Below are positions 52,642 through 62,414 of a stretch of DNA of 64,000 bases, piece after piece. This DNA is from Verrucomicrobiota bacterium (lineage in GTDB: Bacteria > Verrucomicrobiota > Verrucomicrobiia > Limisphaerales > SIBE01), in contig VHDE01000001.1 in NCBI GenBank assembly GCA_016871515.1, positions 1-64,000 of the forward strand, written 5' to 3'. How positions within the stretch are numbered: the first letter of the stretch is position 1; every line of letters starts with the position of its first letter. A program made the translations under genes and the position numbers. The notes under the pieces were generated by a model. That model was not told the DNA's origin. It searched no databases and saw nothing but the letters and a program-made list of their open reading frames with translations.

Positions 52642-53810
52642 GCAACCTTGCCCTCCATTCGGTGCTTTAAACGATGAATCACTATCTCGCTCACAAGATT
52701 TGACACGAACGTCACGAGAAAAAGCAGCGCGCCGGTCATGAAGAGCATCCGATAGTGCGGCCCGCCCACCACCGCTTCGAGGACCTCGGCCGCAATGGTG
52801 GCTGTAATCGTCCGAGTCGAATCAAAGATATTCCATGAAACGATGCTAGCGTTGCCACTGGCCATGAGAACGACCATTGTTTCGCCGATGGCTCGGCCAA
52901 AACCGAGAATCACCGCCGCAAGAATCCCTGGCAAAGCTGCCGGCAAGACAATTTTCCAAGCTGCTTCCCAACGCGACGAACCGAGAGCCAATGCCGCTTG
53001 CGTATAACTGCGCGGGACACTCGTGAGCGCGTCTTCAGAAATCGAAAACACCACCGGAATGACAGCCAATCCGAGCGCGATGCCGGCCACGAAAGCATTA
53101 AGCCGCGATTCATAACCAAAAATGTCTTGCAACACGCTCGCCATCACAATGAGCGCAAAGAAGCCAAGCACTACGGAGGGCACGCCGGCGAGCAGTTCGA
53201 TCGCGGGCTTGATGATTTCTCGCAGTCGAACGGGCGCCAATTGTGAAACGAAAATGGAAGCGCCAATCGCCAAGGGAACGCTGAACAGAAGGGCAATCAG
53301 TGTGGTTTTGATGCTGCCAATAATGAGGGGCGCAATGTTGTACTTTGGGATTTGTGAAATAGGCTGCCAAATCGAGACCGGCTTTTCGTAATCGCTCCAC
53401 TGGTAGGGAAAGATTAGGTAACGCCAGGCCGTCGTATTAACCGCTGCATCCTTGTCTTTGGGCGCTTCATCGGCTGTTTCGACTTTCAGTTCCATCAGCA
53501 ATTTCATCGTCTCCCGATCCATTTCTTTGAATTGCGCTTCCGTCAGGTCCAAGTATTTCCGCAAGGCTTCGGGAGTGAGCTTATCCATCTCCTCCGGCGG
53601 AATGACTTTGCCCACCAGCGAACTGTTCATCTTTCCGAGAAAGATCGGCAGCGCTTCTCGTCCGACAAAAATGAAGATGAGGAAGACGGTCAGGATGGCT
53701 GAAAGCGAAACAAGGAAGATGAGTTTCTCGGCCAGCCATTCGGCAGGACGCGCCCGGTGTCCGCGCCGGATGGCCAGCCATGTCCTTGAGGTGGAAGTAT
53801 TCAGTTGCAC
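52638..53810 (-). CDS. pstC: Phosphate ABC transporter permease PstC
   Basis: A 390-residue permease starting at a GTG (53810). After helix 1 (LSAILTVFLIFIFVGREALP) there is an unusually long periplasmic loop of about 100 residues with the region LTPEALRKYLDLTEAQFKEM before the canonical WQPISQIPKYNIAPLIIGS. The rest carries the EAA loop (TSVPRSYTQAALALGSSRWE). It forms the channel with PstA. It is preceded by two hairpin repeats, then pstS. Confidence 0.95.
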   Translation of the reverse strand: MQLNTSTSRTWLAIRRGHRARPAEWLAEKLIFLVSLSAILTVFLIFIFVGREALPIFLGKMNSSLVGKVIPPEEMDKLTPEALRKYLDLTEAQFKEMDRETMKLLMELKVETADEAPKDKDAAVNTTAWRYLIFPYQWSDYEKPVSIWQPISQIPKYNIAPLIIGSIKTTLIALLFSVPLAIGASIFVSQLAPVRLREIIKPAIELLAGVPSVVLGFFALIVMASVLQDIFGYESRLNAFVAGIALGLAVIPVVFSISEDALTSVPRSYTQAALALGSSRWEAAWKIVLPAALPGILAAVILGFGRAIGETMVVLMASGNASIVSWNIFDSTRTITATIAAEVLEAVVGGPHYRMLFMTGALLFLVTFVSNLVSEIVIHRLKHRMEGKVA

Positions 53811-53828
53811 AGCCCCCTCTCCCTAACT

Positions 53829-53919
53829 CTCTCCCCATCCGATGGGGAGAGGGAAAAGACCCCTATGCGGACTTCAGCGCCGACGCCTTGTTCCCTCTCC
53901 CCATCGGATGGGGAGAGGG
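53829..53919. repeat. Partial MITE-like element in the pst operon
   Basis: Hairpins CTCTCCCCATCCGATGGGGA (53829-53853) and CCCCATCGGATGGGG (in 53893-53919), in the same arrangement as inside the full element at 5387-5730. They lie between pstS and pstC, so both hairpins would be in the transcribed leader of pstC. Confidence 0.7.
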
Positions 53920-53998
53920 TTAGGGAGAGGGGTAACTTTGATGGCATGCTTACAACATGAATCTCTTCATTCAGATGTGAATCGATTGGATCGTGCGG

Positions 53999-54859
53999 CT
54001 ATTTTTGACGCAAGACTTCCGGCAGCGGGAAATAGCCGACGTCCTTGACGAGCTTTTGGCCTTCCCCGCTGCGAATCCAATTCAGATAGGCAGCAACTTC
54101 ACCCTTGTCCAGGGCGGGATTTACGTAAATGTACAAATAACGCCAGATGGGATAAGTGCCTTTGACTACTGTTTCCTCAGTCGGTTCGATGGCAGGACTG
54201 CCTTCGTCTTTCTTAATGAGAAGGTGCTTGGCGCCCGTTCCGTAGGCTGCCCCACCGTAACCGATGCCATTCTTGTCCTTAGCCACCGCTTGCAGAACGG
54301 CGGCGGTTCCAGGCATCGTTTGCGCGCTGGCCACGAAGTCTCGCCCCTTCAGGACGTTTTCTTTGAAGAATTCATAAGTGCCCGAGCTGTTCTCGCGGCT
54401 ATACACGGTGATTGGAGCATTCGGCCCACCGAGATCTTTCCAGTTTTTGATCTTGCCTGTGAAGATCGCTTCGACTTGAGGAAGACTTAGCTCTTTGATG
54501 GGATTCTCGGAATTGACGTAAACCGACAGTCCGTCCAGAGCGACTTTATATTCCGTCGGACGCTTGCCAAAAGCGCGAATGCAATTTTCGATTTCCCGGG
54601 GCCTGATCTTTCGAGAGGCATTGCAAAGGTCGGTCGTCTGATTTTGCAACGCGGCGAAGCCCGTGCCGGTGCCACCGCCTGTTATCTGGATTTTCGTCTC
54701 GGGTTTTTTCGTCATATAAACCTCAGCCCATTTCCGGGCGAGGATCACGAGTGTATCCGATCCTTTGGCTGTGATGGTGCCCGCATGAACGGCGTTGCCA
54801 AGGAGCAGCAAGGCCGTCGCAACTGTCAGTTTGCTTATCTGCTTATCGATTGCTTTCAT
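53999..54859 (-). CDS. pstS: Phosphate ABC transporter substrate-binding protein
   Basis: A 286-residue periplasmic phosphate-binding protein. Signal peptide ISKLTVATALLLLGNAVHAG (residues 8-27), then KGSDTLVILARKWAE, the phosphate-contact stretch GGGTGTGFAALQN, and YSRENSSGTYEFFKENVL, and GYGGAAYG at the expected place. It gives the Pst system its affinity. It is 80 nt downstream of the porin stop and belongs to the same operon. Confidence 0.95.
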   Translation of the reverse strand: MKAIDKQISKLTVATALLLLGNAVHAGTITAKGSDTLVILARKWAEVYMTKKPETKIQITGGGTGTGFAALQNQTTDLCNASRKIRPREIENCIRAFGKRPTEYKVALDGLSVYVNSENPIKELSLPQVEAIFTGKIKNWKDLGGPNAPITVYSRENSSGTYEFFKENVLKGRDFVASAQTMPGTAAVLQAVAKDKNGIGYGGAAYGTGAKHLLIKKDEGSPAIEPTEETVVKGTYPIWRYLYIYVNPALDKGEVAAYLNWIRSGEGQKLVKDVGYFPLPEVLRQK

Positions 54860-54939
54860 AAAAACTCTTTTCTCCAGTTAAGCCTGCATATGTGTCGATT
54901 GCGTTAAGCTCGCGCGAACTTTTGGTTAATTGGCGGCCA

Positions 54940-56286
54940 TCAGAATTTCCATATCGCATCGAACAGCAGTCGGTGAGCCTGGCCGTCAGACCCGGAAGGC
55001 GATTCGTTAACGGCCTCGTACAGATAGTAGGTCAGGCTTAGGGTCAGCGAATCCAAAGGCGAGTAGGCCGCTCGGAGGTAATGGCCACGCAGATTTGTTC
55101 CTGGTCCATAACCCCGCCGTCCTCCGACCGGCGCCATTTCGTAAAAGGCCCCTGTGTCTGAATCCACAAACTCTTCGAACCAGGAGTCTGCCTCGAGCGT
55201 CTTCCATCGGTAAGTAAAGTCCCATGTTCTCCTCTTTCCGGACTTGCCGAATGTCGCGCCGACCGCATACCCTTGATTATCATTCTCGGCCGCAAAATTG
55301 TGCATGAACTCGCCGCCAACTCGGATTGGGAATGCTCCAGAATACAGCGGGAATTTTTCCAGAGTGTAAGTGAGATACGCATCCGCGACGAGCGGATTGA
55401 AATGGAAAGCCGGCACGAAATCGGGAGCCGCCGCCGTGCCTCTGTTAACCCGCGTATTGCCGCGGTTCTGGTCGGGGACGTTCGCCGTCCCCAAGCTGTT
55501 TTTCCCCGTGACTGCCAAGCCCGCCAGACCAATCGAAGTCTGGATTTTCGGCGTCCATGTCGATTCGAGGCGCGTTTGAGCTCCGACGAGAAACGGATCG
55601 TTGCTGCTGGCGCTCAGCTCATCCAAAACAAAACCACCCAAGTTCAACCTCGCCGAGTGCTTGTCGTTAATCGTGCAGGCCCATTGCTGGGCGACGCCCT
55701 CCGGCGTGTAGTCAGGGTCGAAAACGAGTTCAGAAAATACAAATGGATTTTCCATCTTGCCGCCAATGAATGTTCCAGACCAATCGCCTGTCTTGATCGG
55801 CGACCACTTGGCATAAACCAAATCGATGAAGATCCCTTTCTTGGCCCCGTTGTTGTCGAACGTTGTATTGCCCGAAACCGGATCGCTGACCCGGTCGACC
55901 GTGGTTCCTTCACCCGACGTCAATCGCATCCCAACTTCAAAATCATCCATCATCACAGCGGTGAACCCAAGCCGCGCCCGGTAGCGAAAGCGGTTGCGAT
56001 CGAGAAAATCGTCGATATGAATCTGATCGAAGCGCAAGCGCAGGTCGCCATTGATTCGAAAACTGTTCAGCCAGTCGGGCATGCCGCTCTTCACGGAATA
56101 CGCTTCCTTGAAACCTTTATCGACTTCTTCGCGAAGCTCGTTGGCTTCTTTCACCGTGAGGATTCCTTTCTCGACCAGTTTATCGATGAGCGGATCCGAT
56201 GATTGCGCATAAACGGAACCGTTGAGGGCCGTGCCCGCAAGAAGAACAGCCGCCGATAACGACCATCGAATAGTTTGGTTTTTCAT
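54940..56286 (-). CDS. Putative porin, first gene of the phosphate operon
   Basis: A 448-residue outer-membrane beta-barrel. The signal peptide (LSAAVLLAGTALNGSVYAQ) is followed by a coiled-coil-like helix (DKLVEKGILTVKEANELREE) and then a long stretch of alternating strands (for example INGDLRLRFDQIHID and FRYRARLGFTAVMMDDFEVG) ending in the barrel-type C-terminal Phe (AIWKF). By position it is likely to pass phosphate or other anions, analogous to the phosphate-induced porin OprP, but no sequence similarity to OprP is claimed. It heads the pst-pho operon behind a Pho-box array. Confidence 0.85.
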   Translation of the reverse strand: MKNQTIRWSLSAAVLLAGTALNGSVYAQSSDPLIDKLVEKGILTVKEANELREEVDKGFKEAYSVKSGMPDWLNSFRINGDLRLRFDQIHIDDFLDRNRFRYRARLGFTAVMMDDFEVGMRLTSGEGTTVDRVSDPVSGNTTFDNNGAKKGIFIDLVYAKWSPIKTGDWSGTFIGGKMENPFVFSELVFDPDYTPEGVAQQWACTINDKHSARLNLGGFVLDELSASSNDPFLVGAQTRLESTWTPKIQTSIGLAGLAVTGKNSLGTANVPDQNRGNTRVNRGTAAAPDFVPAFHFNPLVADAYLTYTLEKFPLYSGAFPIRVGGEFMHNFAAENDNQGYAVGATFGKSGKRRTWDFTYRWKTLEADSWFEEFVDSDTGAFYEMAPVGGRRGYGPGTNLRGHYLRAAYSPLDSLTLSLTYYLYEAVNESPSGSDGQAHRLLFDAIWKF

Positions 56287-56341
56287 TTATCAGGTTAAAT
56301 TGTTGGTCTGATGTCCGTTAAATGCACTTTATGGCTCGTGC

Positions 56342-56381
56342 GTTACAGGCCAAGGGCTGTTCTGTTACGTTTGAGTGACAA
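56342..56381 (-). promoter_or_regulatory. Pho-box-like array upstream of the porin-pst operon
   Basis: Read on the minus strand, 7-mers TTGTCAC, ACGTAAC, CAGCCCT and CTGTAAC occur exactly every 11 bp (starts at 1, 12, 23, 34), the spacing of PhoB direct repeats (E. coli consensus CTGTCAT). A TAAAGT hexamer lies 10 bp after the last unit, where the -10 of PhoB promoters is found. The porin start is 56 nt downstream. Individual units match imperfectly. Confidence 0.55.
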
Positions 56382-56390
56382 TTCGGATTT

Positions 56391-56457
56391 CCCATGAACC
56401 TGAAGGCAGGGCGCGTCATGGGCGCGATGCGCTAAACGTTGTTTCGGAGGTTCATGG
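56391..56457. repeat. CCCATGAACC-family element
   Basis: Ends CCCATGAACCT (56391-56401) and AGGTTCATGG (56448-56457) are inverted, enclosing a GGCAGGGCGCGTCATGGGCG stretch that recalls repeat family C. The rest of the spacer to 56620 shows nothing recognisable. Confidence 0.6.
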
Positions 56458-56620
56458 AGGCAATCCGCGAGATTTTGTTTCGAAGAAGCCTGTCCGTGAA
56501 ACGGGGACGCCGGTCCCCGACCTGCAACATTCCGCGGCGAATCTGCCGGGCCGGAAGCCGGCGCGCCAATACCGGGTTCATGGCCCAATGTGTTGCCTGG
56601 GCGTTGAAGCGGAGAAAGCC

Positions 56621-57940
56621 TTAGACAGAAATAATCGGCACGCGATGAATGACATTGCCGAGATAACCTTTGGGATTCCACGGTTGAACGAACGGTTGGG
56701 CCGAGCCTTCATTATCGAACGCTCGCGCCCAAATCTCGTAATATCCCTTGCGCGGCAACTGCAGCTTCACTTCCCAGTCATACCAAGCGTACTTGTTGGC
56801 AGGTTCGGTCAGGCGGGCTTTCGTCCAGTGTATGCCATAGTCGAGCGAGACCATGACCTTGCTGATCTTGCGTTCTCCGGCCCAGGCATGTCCGCGTGCC
56901 GTCCATCCTTCGCCTGCCTTGAAAGTGGTCTCGGCCTTCGGACTCGTAATGAGCGATTTCACCAGCGTCGAGGTGGCAACGACCATTTCGTTCTCGGACG
57001 GCTTCGATCCAGGAGCAATGGAATGGGCTGGGACTCGGTACGAATAGCCCGACATGAATTCGGAGTCGTGGACCCGATCGCGGACCCCAATGCGATTAAG
57101 CCATTTTTGCATCGAACTTCCAATCCAGCCGGGGACGATCAATCGCGCTGGAAAGCCGTGCACTGGAGGCAAGGGTCGGCCATTCAATTTGAACGCAATC
57201 AACGTGTGTTCATCTAGCGCCTTTTCCAGAGGAATGCCGCGCGAGAATTGCGGTTCGGCGCCGTGCGGCGGATCCTCGCCGTAATTAGCCAGGTAATTGG
57301 CGCCCGGTTTCAGTCCGGCGGCTTTCAAAACATCCCGCAGCCGCACGCCTGTCCACTCGCTGCAAGCTACTGCGCCCCGATCCCACGGCGTCCCGCTGAC
57401 CTTCGGAACGAAGTGCGCGCGTCCATTACCCGCGCATTCAAGAACAACTTTCAAACTCCTCGATGGAAATTGCTCCAGGTCACTCAACGAAAGCCGCAGT
57501 GCTTTGCGCACCTCGCCATCGATCGTGAGCGTCCATCCTTGAGCATCGCTCCGACGGGCGCGCTCCGGCATCAAGCCGTTATTGCGGACGAAGTGGCGCC
57601 CCGTCGGTGTCACGCTCGCATCCAGCAAATGCGGTGGAAACTCGCCGTTCAACGGTTCCTCCGAGTGAATGAGCATGTCTGGCTTCGCGAAGGTACTTGG
57701 CCTTTCGGCCGCCCAGGCGACCGGCAGGAAGCCGCGTCCAAACAAGCCTTTCCGGGCAGCGTCCGCACCGGCGCCGAACATGCCAAGCGCCGCGAGCATT
57801 CCAGCGCGGCCAAGCTGCTTGAGAAACCGGCGGCGGGCGACAATCGTATCAAATCGATCAATTGCTTGAGTCGATCCACTCTGATCGAGCAGTGTCTTCC
57901 GAAGGTCCTCCCAGGAGGTTTGTGAGGCGTGTTCTTTCAT
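56621..57940 (-). CDS. Exported molybdopterin oxidoreductase of the sulfite oxidase family
   Basis: A 439-residue protein with a twin-arginine signal (VARRRFLKQLGRAGMLAALG at residues 34-53), so it is exported folded. The molybdopterin domain has the Mo-ligating Cys in VVLECAGNGRAHF (about Cys169) and the SEWTGVRLRDVLKAAG block. The C-terminal domain is the Ig-like Mo-co dimerisation type (AWAGERKISKVMVSLDYGIH). It has no heme domain, as in bacterial SorA/SorT-type sulfite dehydrogenases, and no cytochrome partner is adjacent. Substrate is inferred only from the family. It stands alone. Confidence 0.88.
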   Translation of the reverse strand: MKEHASQTSWEDLRKTLLDQSGSTQAIDRFDTIVARRRFLKQLGRAGMLAALGMFGAGADAARKGLFGRGFLPVAWAAERPSTFAKPDMLIHSEEPLNGEFPPHLLDASVTPTGRHFVRNNGLMPERARRSDAQGWTLTIDGEVRKALRLSLSDLEQFPSRSLKVVLECAGNGRAHFVPKVSGTPWDRGAVACSEWTGVRLRDVLKAAGLKPGANYLANYGEDPPHGAEPQFSRGIPLEKALDEHTLIAFKLNGRPLPPVHGFPARLIVPGWIGSSMQKWLNRIGVRDRVHDSEFMSGYSYRVPAHSIAPGSKPSENEMVVATSTLVKSLITSPKAETTFKAGEGWTARGHAWAGERKISKVMVSLDYGIHWTKARLTEPANKYAWYDWEVKLQLPRKGYYEIWARAFDNEGSAQPFVQPWNPKGYLGNVIHRVPIISV

Positions 57941-58199
57941 AAGCTTGATATCGAGCGGCCTGATTGCGTCTTGAGTAATGCGTCGCGCTGATGTCTGGGG
58001 CGCACTAAAAACGCGCTGCCGAGACGCTTGACAACACGATTGGTCGGACCCTATGGGTTGTCAATGTTTGCCGTTGCCCTGGCACGGGCAGACCATCAAA
58101 TCAAATGAACGGCGCGGCCCGGAGCCTCGGTAAGAACCGATTCCACTCGGTCCGTGATTTGGCCTGTGGGCGTGCGCCAACCCGTGAGCGCTGGACGCC

Positions 58200-58316
58200 A
58201 TGTCAGCAAAGACTGGTGTTTCCCATTGCCCCATTTGCGGCAACTTTCGGGTGGCACAAGGGAACAAGTGGGACACGGTGGAACGCGTCCTTAGCAAGAG
58301 CCGGCACAATCACTGA
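58200..58316 (+). CDS. Possible 38-residue Cys-motif peptide
   Basis: An ATG frame encodes MSAKTGVSHCPICGNFRVAQ followed by a basic tail ending in SKSRHNH. One CPXCG knuckle is present but not a second, so no zinc ribbon is closed. No ribosome site is obvious and no neighbour supports it. It could be the start of a decayed gene. The remainder of 57941-58375 shows nothing recognisable. Confidence 0.2.
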   Translation: MSAKTGVSHCPICGNFRVAQGNKWDTVERVLSKSRHNH

Positions 58317-58375
58317 AAACGCGCGACAGCTAAATCGAAGCATAGGACATTGGTACGTTTCGGCTGCGGTGCCAA

Positions 58376-58468
58376 TGGCAGGGCGCGTCACTCCGTGCGC
58401 GCCGTCGTCCAGCAAGAACGTAGTGCGAAATGCAAGTTACGGCGCGCACCGGAGTGACGCGCCCTGCC
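58376..58468. repeat. Repeat family C, copy 2
   Basis: GGCAGGGCGCGTCACTCCGT at the left and its complement (GGAGTGACGCGCCCTGCC, ending 58468) at the right, around ~50 nt. The preceding TAAATCGAAGCATAGGACATTG also matches copy 1 (47859-47953). It lies upstream of the chromate transporter gene. Confidence 0.7.
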
Positions 58469-58517
58469 ACCAACGTGTGTGCAGATATTGCCGGTCTCGA
58501 TTTAGCTGCCTTTCGAC

Positions 58518-59687
58518 ATGACTGAGACGACGCCGCGCCTGCAACCGCTGAAGGAACTTGCCTTACTGTTCCTTCGGCTGGGAATCACCGCTTTCGGCGG
58601 ACCGGCCGCCCACATCGCGATGATGGAGGATGAAGTGGTGCGCCGTCGGCAATGGCTGACGCGCGACGAATTTCTTGATCTCTTGGGCGCGACGAATTTG
58701 ATTCCTGGTCCCAACTCGACCGAGATGGCGATTCACCTCGGGCGCTGCCGCGCCGGTTGGATGGGACTGCTTGTTGCCGGAGCAAGCTTTATTCTTCCCG
58801 CCGCGATTATCGTTACGGGCATTGCCTGGGCTTACGTGCGCTATGGCAAGCTTCCCGAAGCTCAGGGCATTCTCTACGGCATGAAGCCTGTCATCGTCGC
58901 AATCGTTGTCCAGGCCCTCTGGCGTTTGGGCGGCACCGCTCTGAAATCGAGGCTCCTTGTATTTCTGGCCGCGGTAGCTGCCGCGCTAAATCTTGCCGGC
59001 GTCAACGAATTGATCGTGTTGTTTGGAATCGGCATCCTTCCCGCCGTCATTCACGGAATGGGCCTCAAACGGAAAAGCCTGCCAACCCGGCTCCAGCTTT
59101 TTCTATGGGCCGGGCCTGCTGTGCCGCTGACCACAGCAGTCAGCACCGCGGGCGTCACCGTGCCATTCAGTTTGTGGGGATTATTTCTTTTCTTTCTCAA
59201 AGTCGGCTCGGTGCTCTTTGGCAGCGGCTATGTGTTGTTAGCTTTTCTGCGCTCCGATCTCGTGGAGCGCTGGCGCTGGCTGACCGAGAGCCAGCTCCTG
59301 GACGCGATTGCTGTCGGCCAATTCACTCCTGGGCCGGTCTTCACCACCGCAACGTTTATCGGCTATATCCTGGGCGGACCAATCGCCGCCGCTGTGGCGA
59401 CGATCGGGATCTTTCTGCCGGCCTTTCTGTTCGTTGCTATGAGTGGCCCGCTCATTCCAAAGCTTCGATCATCTCCGGTTGCAGGCGCGTTCCTGGATGG
59501 CGTTAACGTTGCCTCGCTTGCGCTCATGGCGGTCGTGACGCTGCAATTGGGCGCCGCTGCGCTGGTGGATTGGTTTACCGCCCTGTTGGGAGCAGTATCG
59601 GCGTTATTGTTGTTCCGCTTTCACATCAACTCAGCCTGGCTAGTGCTGGGCGGAGGCATCGGCGGCTTCCTTTGGTTGAAGGTTTGA
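58518..59687 (+). CDS. chrA: Chromate transporter (CHR family, two-domain)
   Basis: A 389-residue inner-membrane protein of about 10-12 helices, formed by two homologous halves. Each half has the CHR signature: GITAFGGPAAHIAMMEDEVV with LGATNLIPGPNSTEMAIHLG in the first, and GSVLFGSGYVLLAFLRSDLV with AIAVGQFTPGPVFTTATFIG in the second. Family members export chromate, driven by the proton gradient. It stands alone, followed by a broken efflux operon; no chrB-like regulator is seen. Confidence 0.93.
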   Translation: MTETTPRLQPLKELALLFLRLGITAFGGPAAHIAMMEDEVVRRRQWLTRDEFLDLLGATNLIPGPNSTEMAIHLGRCRAGWMGLLVAGASFILPAAIIVTGIAWAYVRYGKLPEAQGILYGMKPVIVAIVVQALWRLGGTALKSRLLVFLAAVAAALNLAGVNELIVLFGIGILPAVIHGMGLKRKSLPTRLQLFLWAGPAVPLTTAVSTAGVTVPFSLWGLFLFFLKVGSVLFGSGYVLLAFLRSDLVERWRWLTESQLLDAIAVGQFTPGPVFTTATFIGYILGGPIAAAVATIGIFLPAFLFVAMSGPLIPKLRSSPVAGAFLDGVNVASLALMAVVTLQLGAAALVDWFTALLGAVSALLLFRFHINSAWLVLGGGIGGFLWLKV

Positions 59688-59849
59688 GCGGCGCCGCAAC
59701 TTTGCGCACTTCTCGCATCGCGAACTCCGAAACTCCGGAATTTCGAATAAACGGCTTGCTGTCGGATGAACGCTTGCGGTTAAATGCCCGCCGCTCCGCG
59801 CGGCTGTGCAAGTGCTGCAAGAGTCGATGGGGTGACGAAGCGGTCCGCG

Positions 59850-62362
59850 ATGTTTCTCGATGAGGCGATCAATCTCGTTCAGCCAGCTCTCCGAAGGCCA
59901 TTAACAGTCATCGTTCTGGTTGTCGCAATCATGCTTGGGGCCGGGCTGGCACTGCGTGAGATGGCGCGGCGCATTTTTCCTCCACTCGGGATTCCGACGA
60001 TTTATGTCGCGCAACCGTACGGCGGCATGGACCCGGCTCAGATGGAGGGTTACCTCACTTATTACTACGAATATCACTTCCTTTTCATCACGGGCATCGA
60101 GCATGTGGAATCGAAATCGATCCAGGGAAACGCGCTGATCAAATTGCAGTTCCATCCTGGCGCCGACATGTCGCAAGCGATGGCGGAGACCGTCGCGCAG
60201 GTCAATCGCTCGCGCGCCTTCATGCCGCCCGGGACTGTTCCGCCATTCATCATACTTTTCGACGCCGGCAGCGTGCCGGTGGGCAACCTCGTTTTCTCGA
60301 CCGAGAATCCCAATCGCACCGCCGGCCAAATGCAGGACGCCGCCCTCAATCTCGTGCGCCCCCTCTTCGCAACGCTGCCCGGCGTTTCTGCGCCCCCTCC
60401 ATTTGGCGGGAGCGCGCGCAGCATCGTCGTAAGCGTCAAACCGGACCGTTTACATCCATTAATATTCCACTGTCGCTGCTCGGCGCTTTGTTCGCGCTCC
60501 ATCTCACCGGCCAGTCGATCAACCTGATGACCCTCGGCGGATTGGCGCTGGCGGTTGGCATTCTGGTGGACATGTCCACCGTGGCGATAGAAAACATTCA
60601 CGCGCACTTGGCCCAGGGTAAACACGTCGCGCGTGCGGTGGCTGACTCGGGCCGTGAAGTGGCGCTGCCGCTTCTCGTGGCCATGTTGTGCGGGCTAGCG
60701 GTCTTCATTCCGTCGTGCTTGATGGAAGGCGCGGCCAAGGCGCTGTTTGTCGCGCTTTCGCTCGCCGTTGGTTTTTCCATGGTCATTTCGTATTTGCTCG
60801 CCAGCAGTTTCGTGCCGGTCGCGTCGGTTTGGCTGATTCGAGCGCATCGTAAAGCCAAAATCGAGACAGCCGGGAAGACCGCGTCGGCTTTCGAGAATTT
60901 TCAGAATGCTTATGCCAGCTTGATAACACACCTTGTGAAGGTCCGCTGGGTTGTGGCCGTAGTTTGCCTGGCAGCCGCAGCCTTATTGATTCAGTTCATA
61001 GGCGGACGCCTGGGCACAGAGATTTTCCCTCGAGTTGACACGGGACAGCTTCAGTTGCGATTGCGCGCTCCCACCGGCACGCGTGTCGAGGGAACTGAAG
61101 CGATCGCGCTGGACGTGCTCAAACTCCTCGAGGCCGAGGCCGGCAAAGAGAACGTCGAGCTTACGCTCGGATTCGTCGGAGTGCATGCGCCGAGTTATCC
61201 GGTTAATCTGGTTTATCAATGGAATGGCGGTTCGGAGGAGGGTGTCCTGCAAGTGCAATTGAAACGCAGGGCAGCGGTGCGGATTGACGACTTGAAAGAG
61301 CGGTTGCGGCACAAACTGCGCGAGCAAATGCCGGTTGTCAGTTTTTCCTTCGAACCGAGCGACATTGTCAGTCGCGTGATGAGTTTCGGAGCTCCAACGC
61401 CCATCGAGGTAGCCGTGAGCGGTCCGAGCCTCCCCGCCAATCAAGCCTTTGCTGAGAAGATTCGCGAGAAGCTCGAAAGAATTTCATCCTTGCGCGACAT
61501 TCAATATGGACAAGCGCTGGATTATCCCACGGTCGATGTAGCCATCAACCGCGAGAAAGCCGGTCTGATGGGCGTCAAGACAATCGATGTTTCGCGATCG
61601 CTTGTGGCCGCGACGGCGTCGAGCCGCTTCACAACACCTGTGTATTGGGCGGATCCAAACAGCGGCGTGGCTTACCAGATTCAGGTGCAGATTCCGCAGC
61701 GGCAAATGAATTCAACCGAAGAAGTCAAAAACATTCCCGCGGCGCGGCGCGAAGGAAAATCGATTTTGCTGCGCAGCGTGGCGAGTGTAACTGGCGGGAC
61801 GGCGGTGGGCCAGTACGAGCGTTACAACATGCAACGGCTGGTCACACTCACCGCGAACATTGAGGGCACGGACCTGGGCACGGCCGCACAGCAGATCACC
61901 GAAGCGATCAAGGAGGCTGGCGCTGCGCCTCGCGCGTCCAGGTGGCCGTGCGAGGCCAGGTATTGCCGATGCGCCAAATGCTCGAAGGTTTGCAGACGGG
62001 CTTGCTCCTGGCTGTGGTGGTCATCTTCCTGTTGCTGGCGGCGAATTTTCAATCACTTCGATTGTCGCTGGTGGTGATCGCAGCCGTGCCAGCCGTGATC
62101 GCGGGTGTGGTGCTCATCTTGTGGCTAACGGGAACGACGGTGAACCTTCAATCGTTCATGGGCGCCATCATGTCGATTGGCGTAGCAGTGGCAAACGCGA
62201 TTCTTCTGGTCACTTTTGCGGAACGGAGCCGGATTGGGAATTGTCCTCGAAACGATCCAGGCCGAACAGGAACTGGCTCGAGTCCGCCTGGGGTACCTGC
62301 GTGCTATCAGTGATTTCAATAAGAGCCAATATGGGCTGAGCCGCGCGATCGGCAAGCTTTAG
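59850..62362 (+). pseudogene. Collapsed RND efflux operon: RND transporter fused by deletion to a TolC tail
   Basis: The 5' part is a normal start of an AcrB/CzcA-like RND protein ([20 protein letters not shown]) up to VVSVKPDRL (about 60450). The porter-domain sequence then jumps and the frame changes to [20 protein letters not shown]. From there it is colinear through GGLALAVGILVDMSTVAIEN to about 61940, where a base is missing, and continues as [20 protein letters not shown]. It reaches [10 protein letters not shown] (62220), and from 62235 on the reading is [20 protein letters not shown] and FNKSQYGLSRAIGKL, the C-terminus of a TolC-type outer-membrane factor. The end of the RND gene and nearly all of tolC are deleted. 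Confidence 0.85.
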
Positions 62363-62414
62363 TAGGTGATTTCACTCAGCGCGTGAGTTGCCTGGTCTTG
62401 GCAATCTTTTCTTG

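Noticed and set aside
53829..53853. Hairpin between pstS and pstC as an intrinsic terminator
   Set aside because: No T-run follows on the minus strand, and the same hairpin occurs at many unrelated places as part of a repeat.
54860..54939. A second Pho box before pstS
   Set aside because: TTAAC-type units (ATTAACC, CTTAACG) occur at 22-bp spacing, but the units between do not match, and the gap after the porin fits simple cotranscription.
60488..62077. The 529-codon frame as an intact RND transporter
   Set aside because: It lacks the N-terminal helix and porter parts, which lie upstream in another frame, and its 3' end is frame-shifted.
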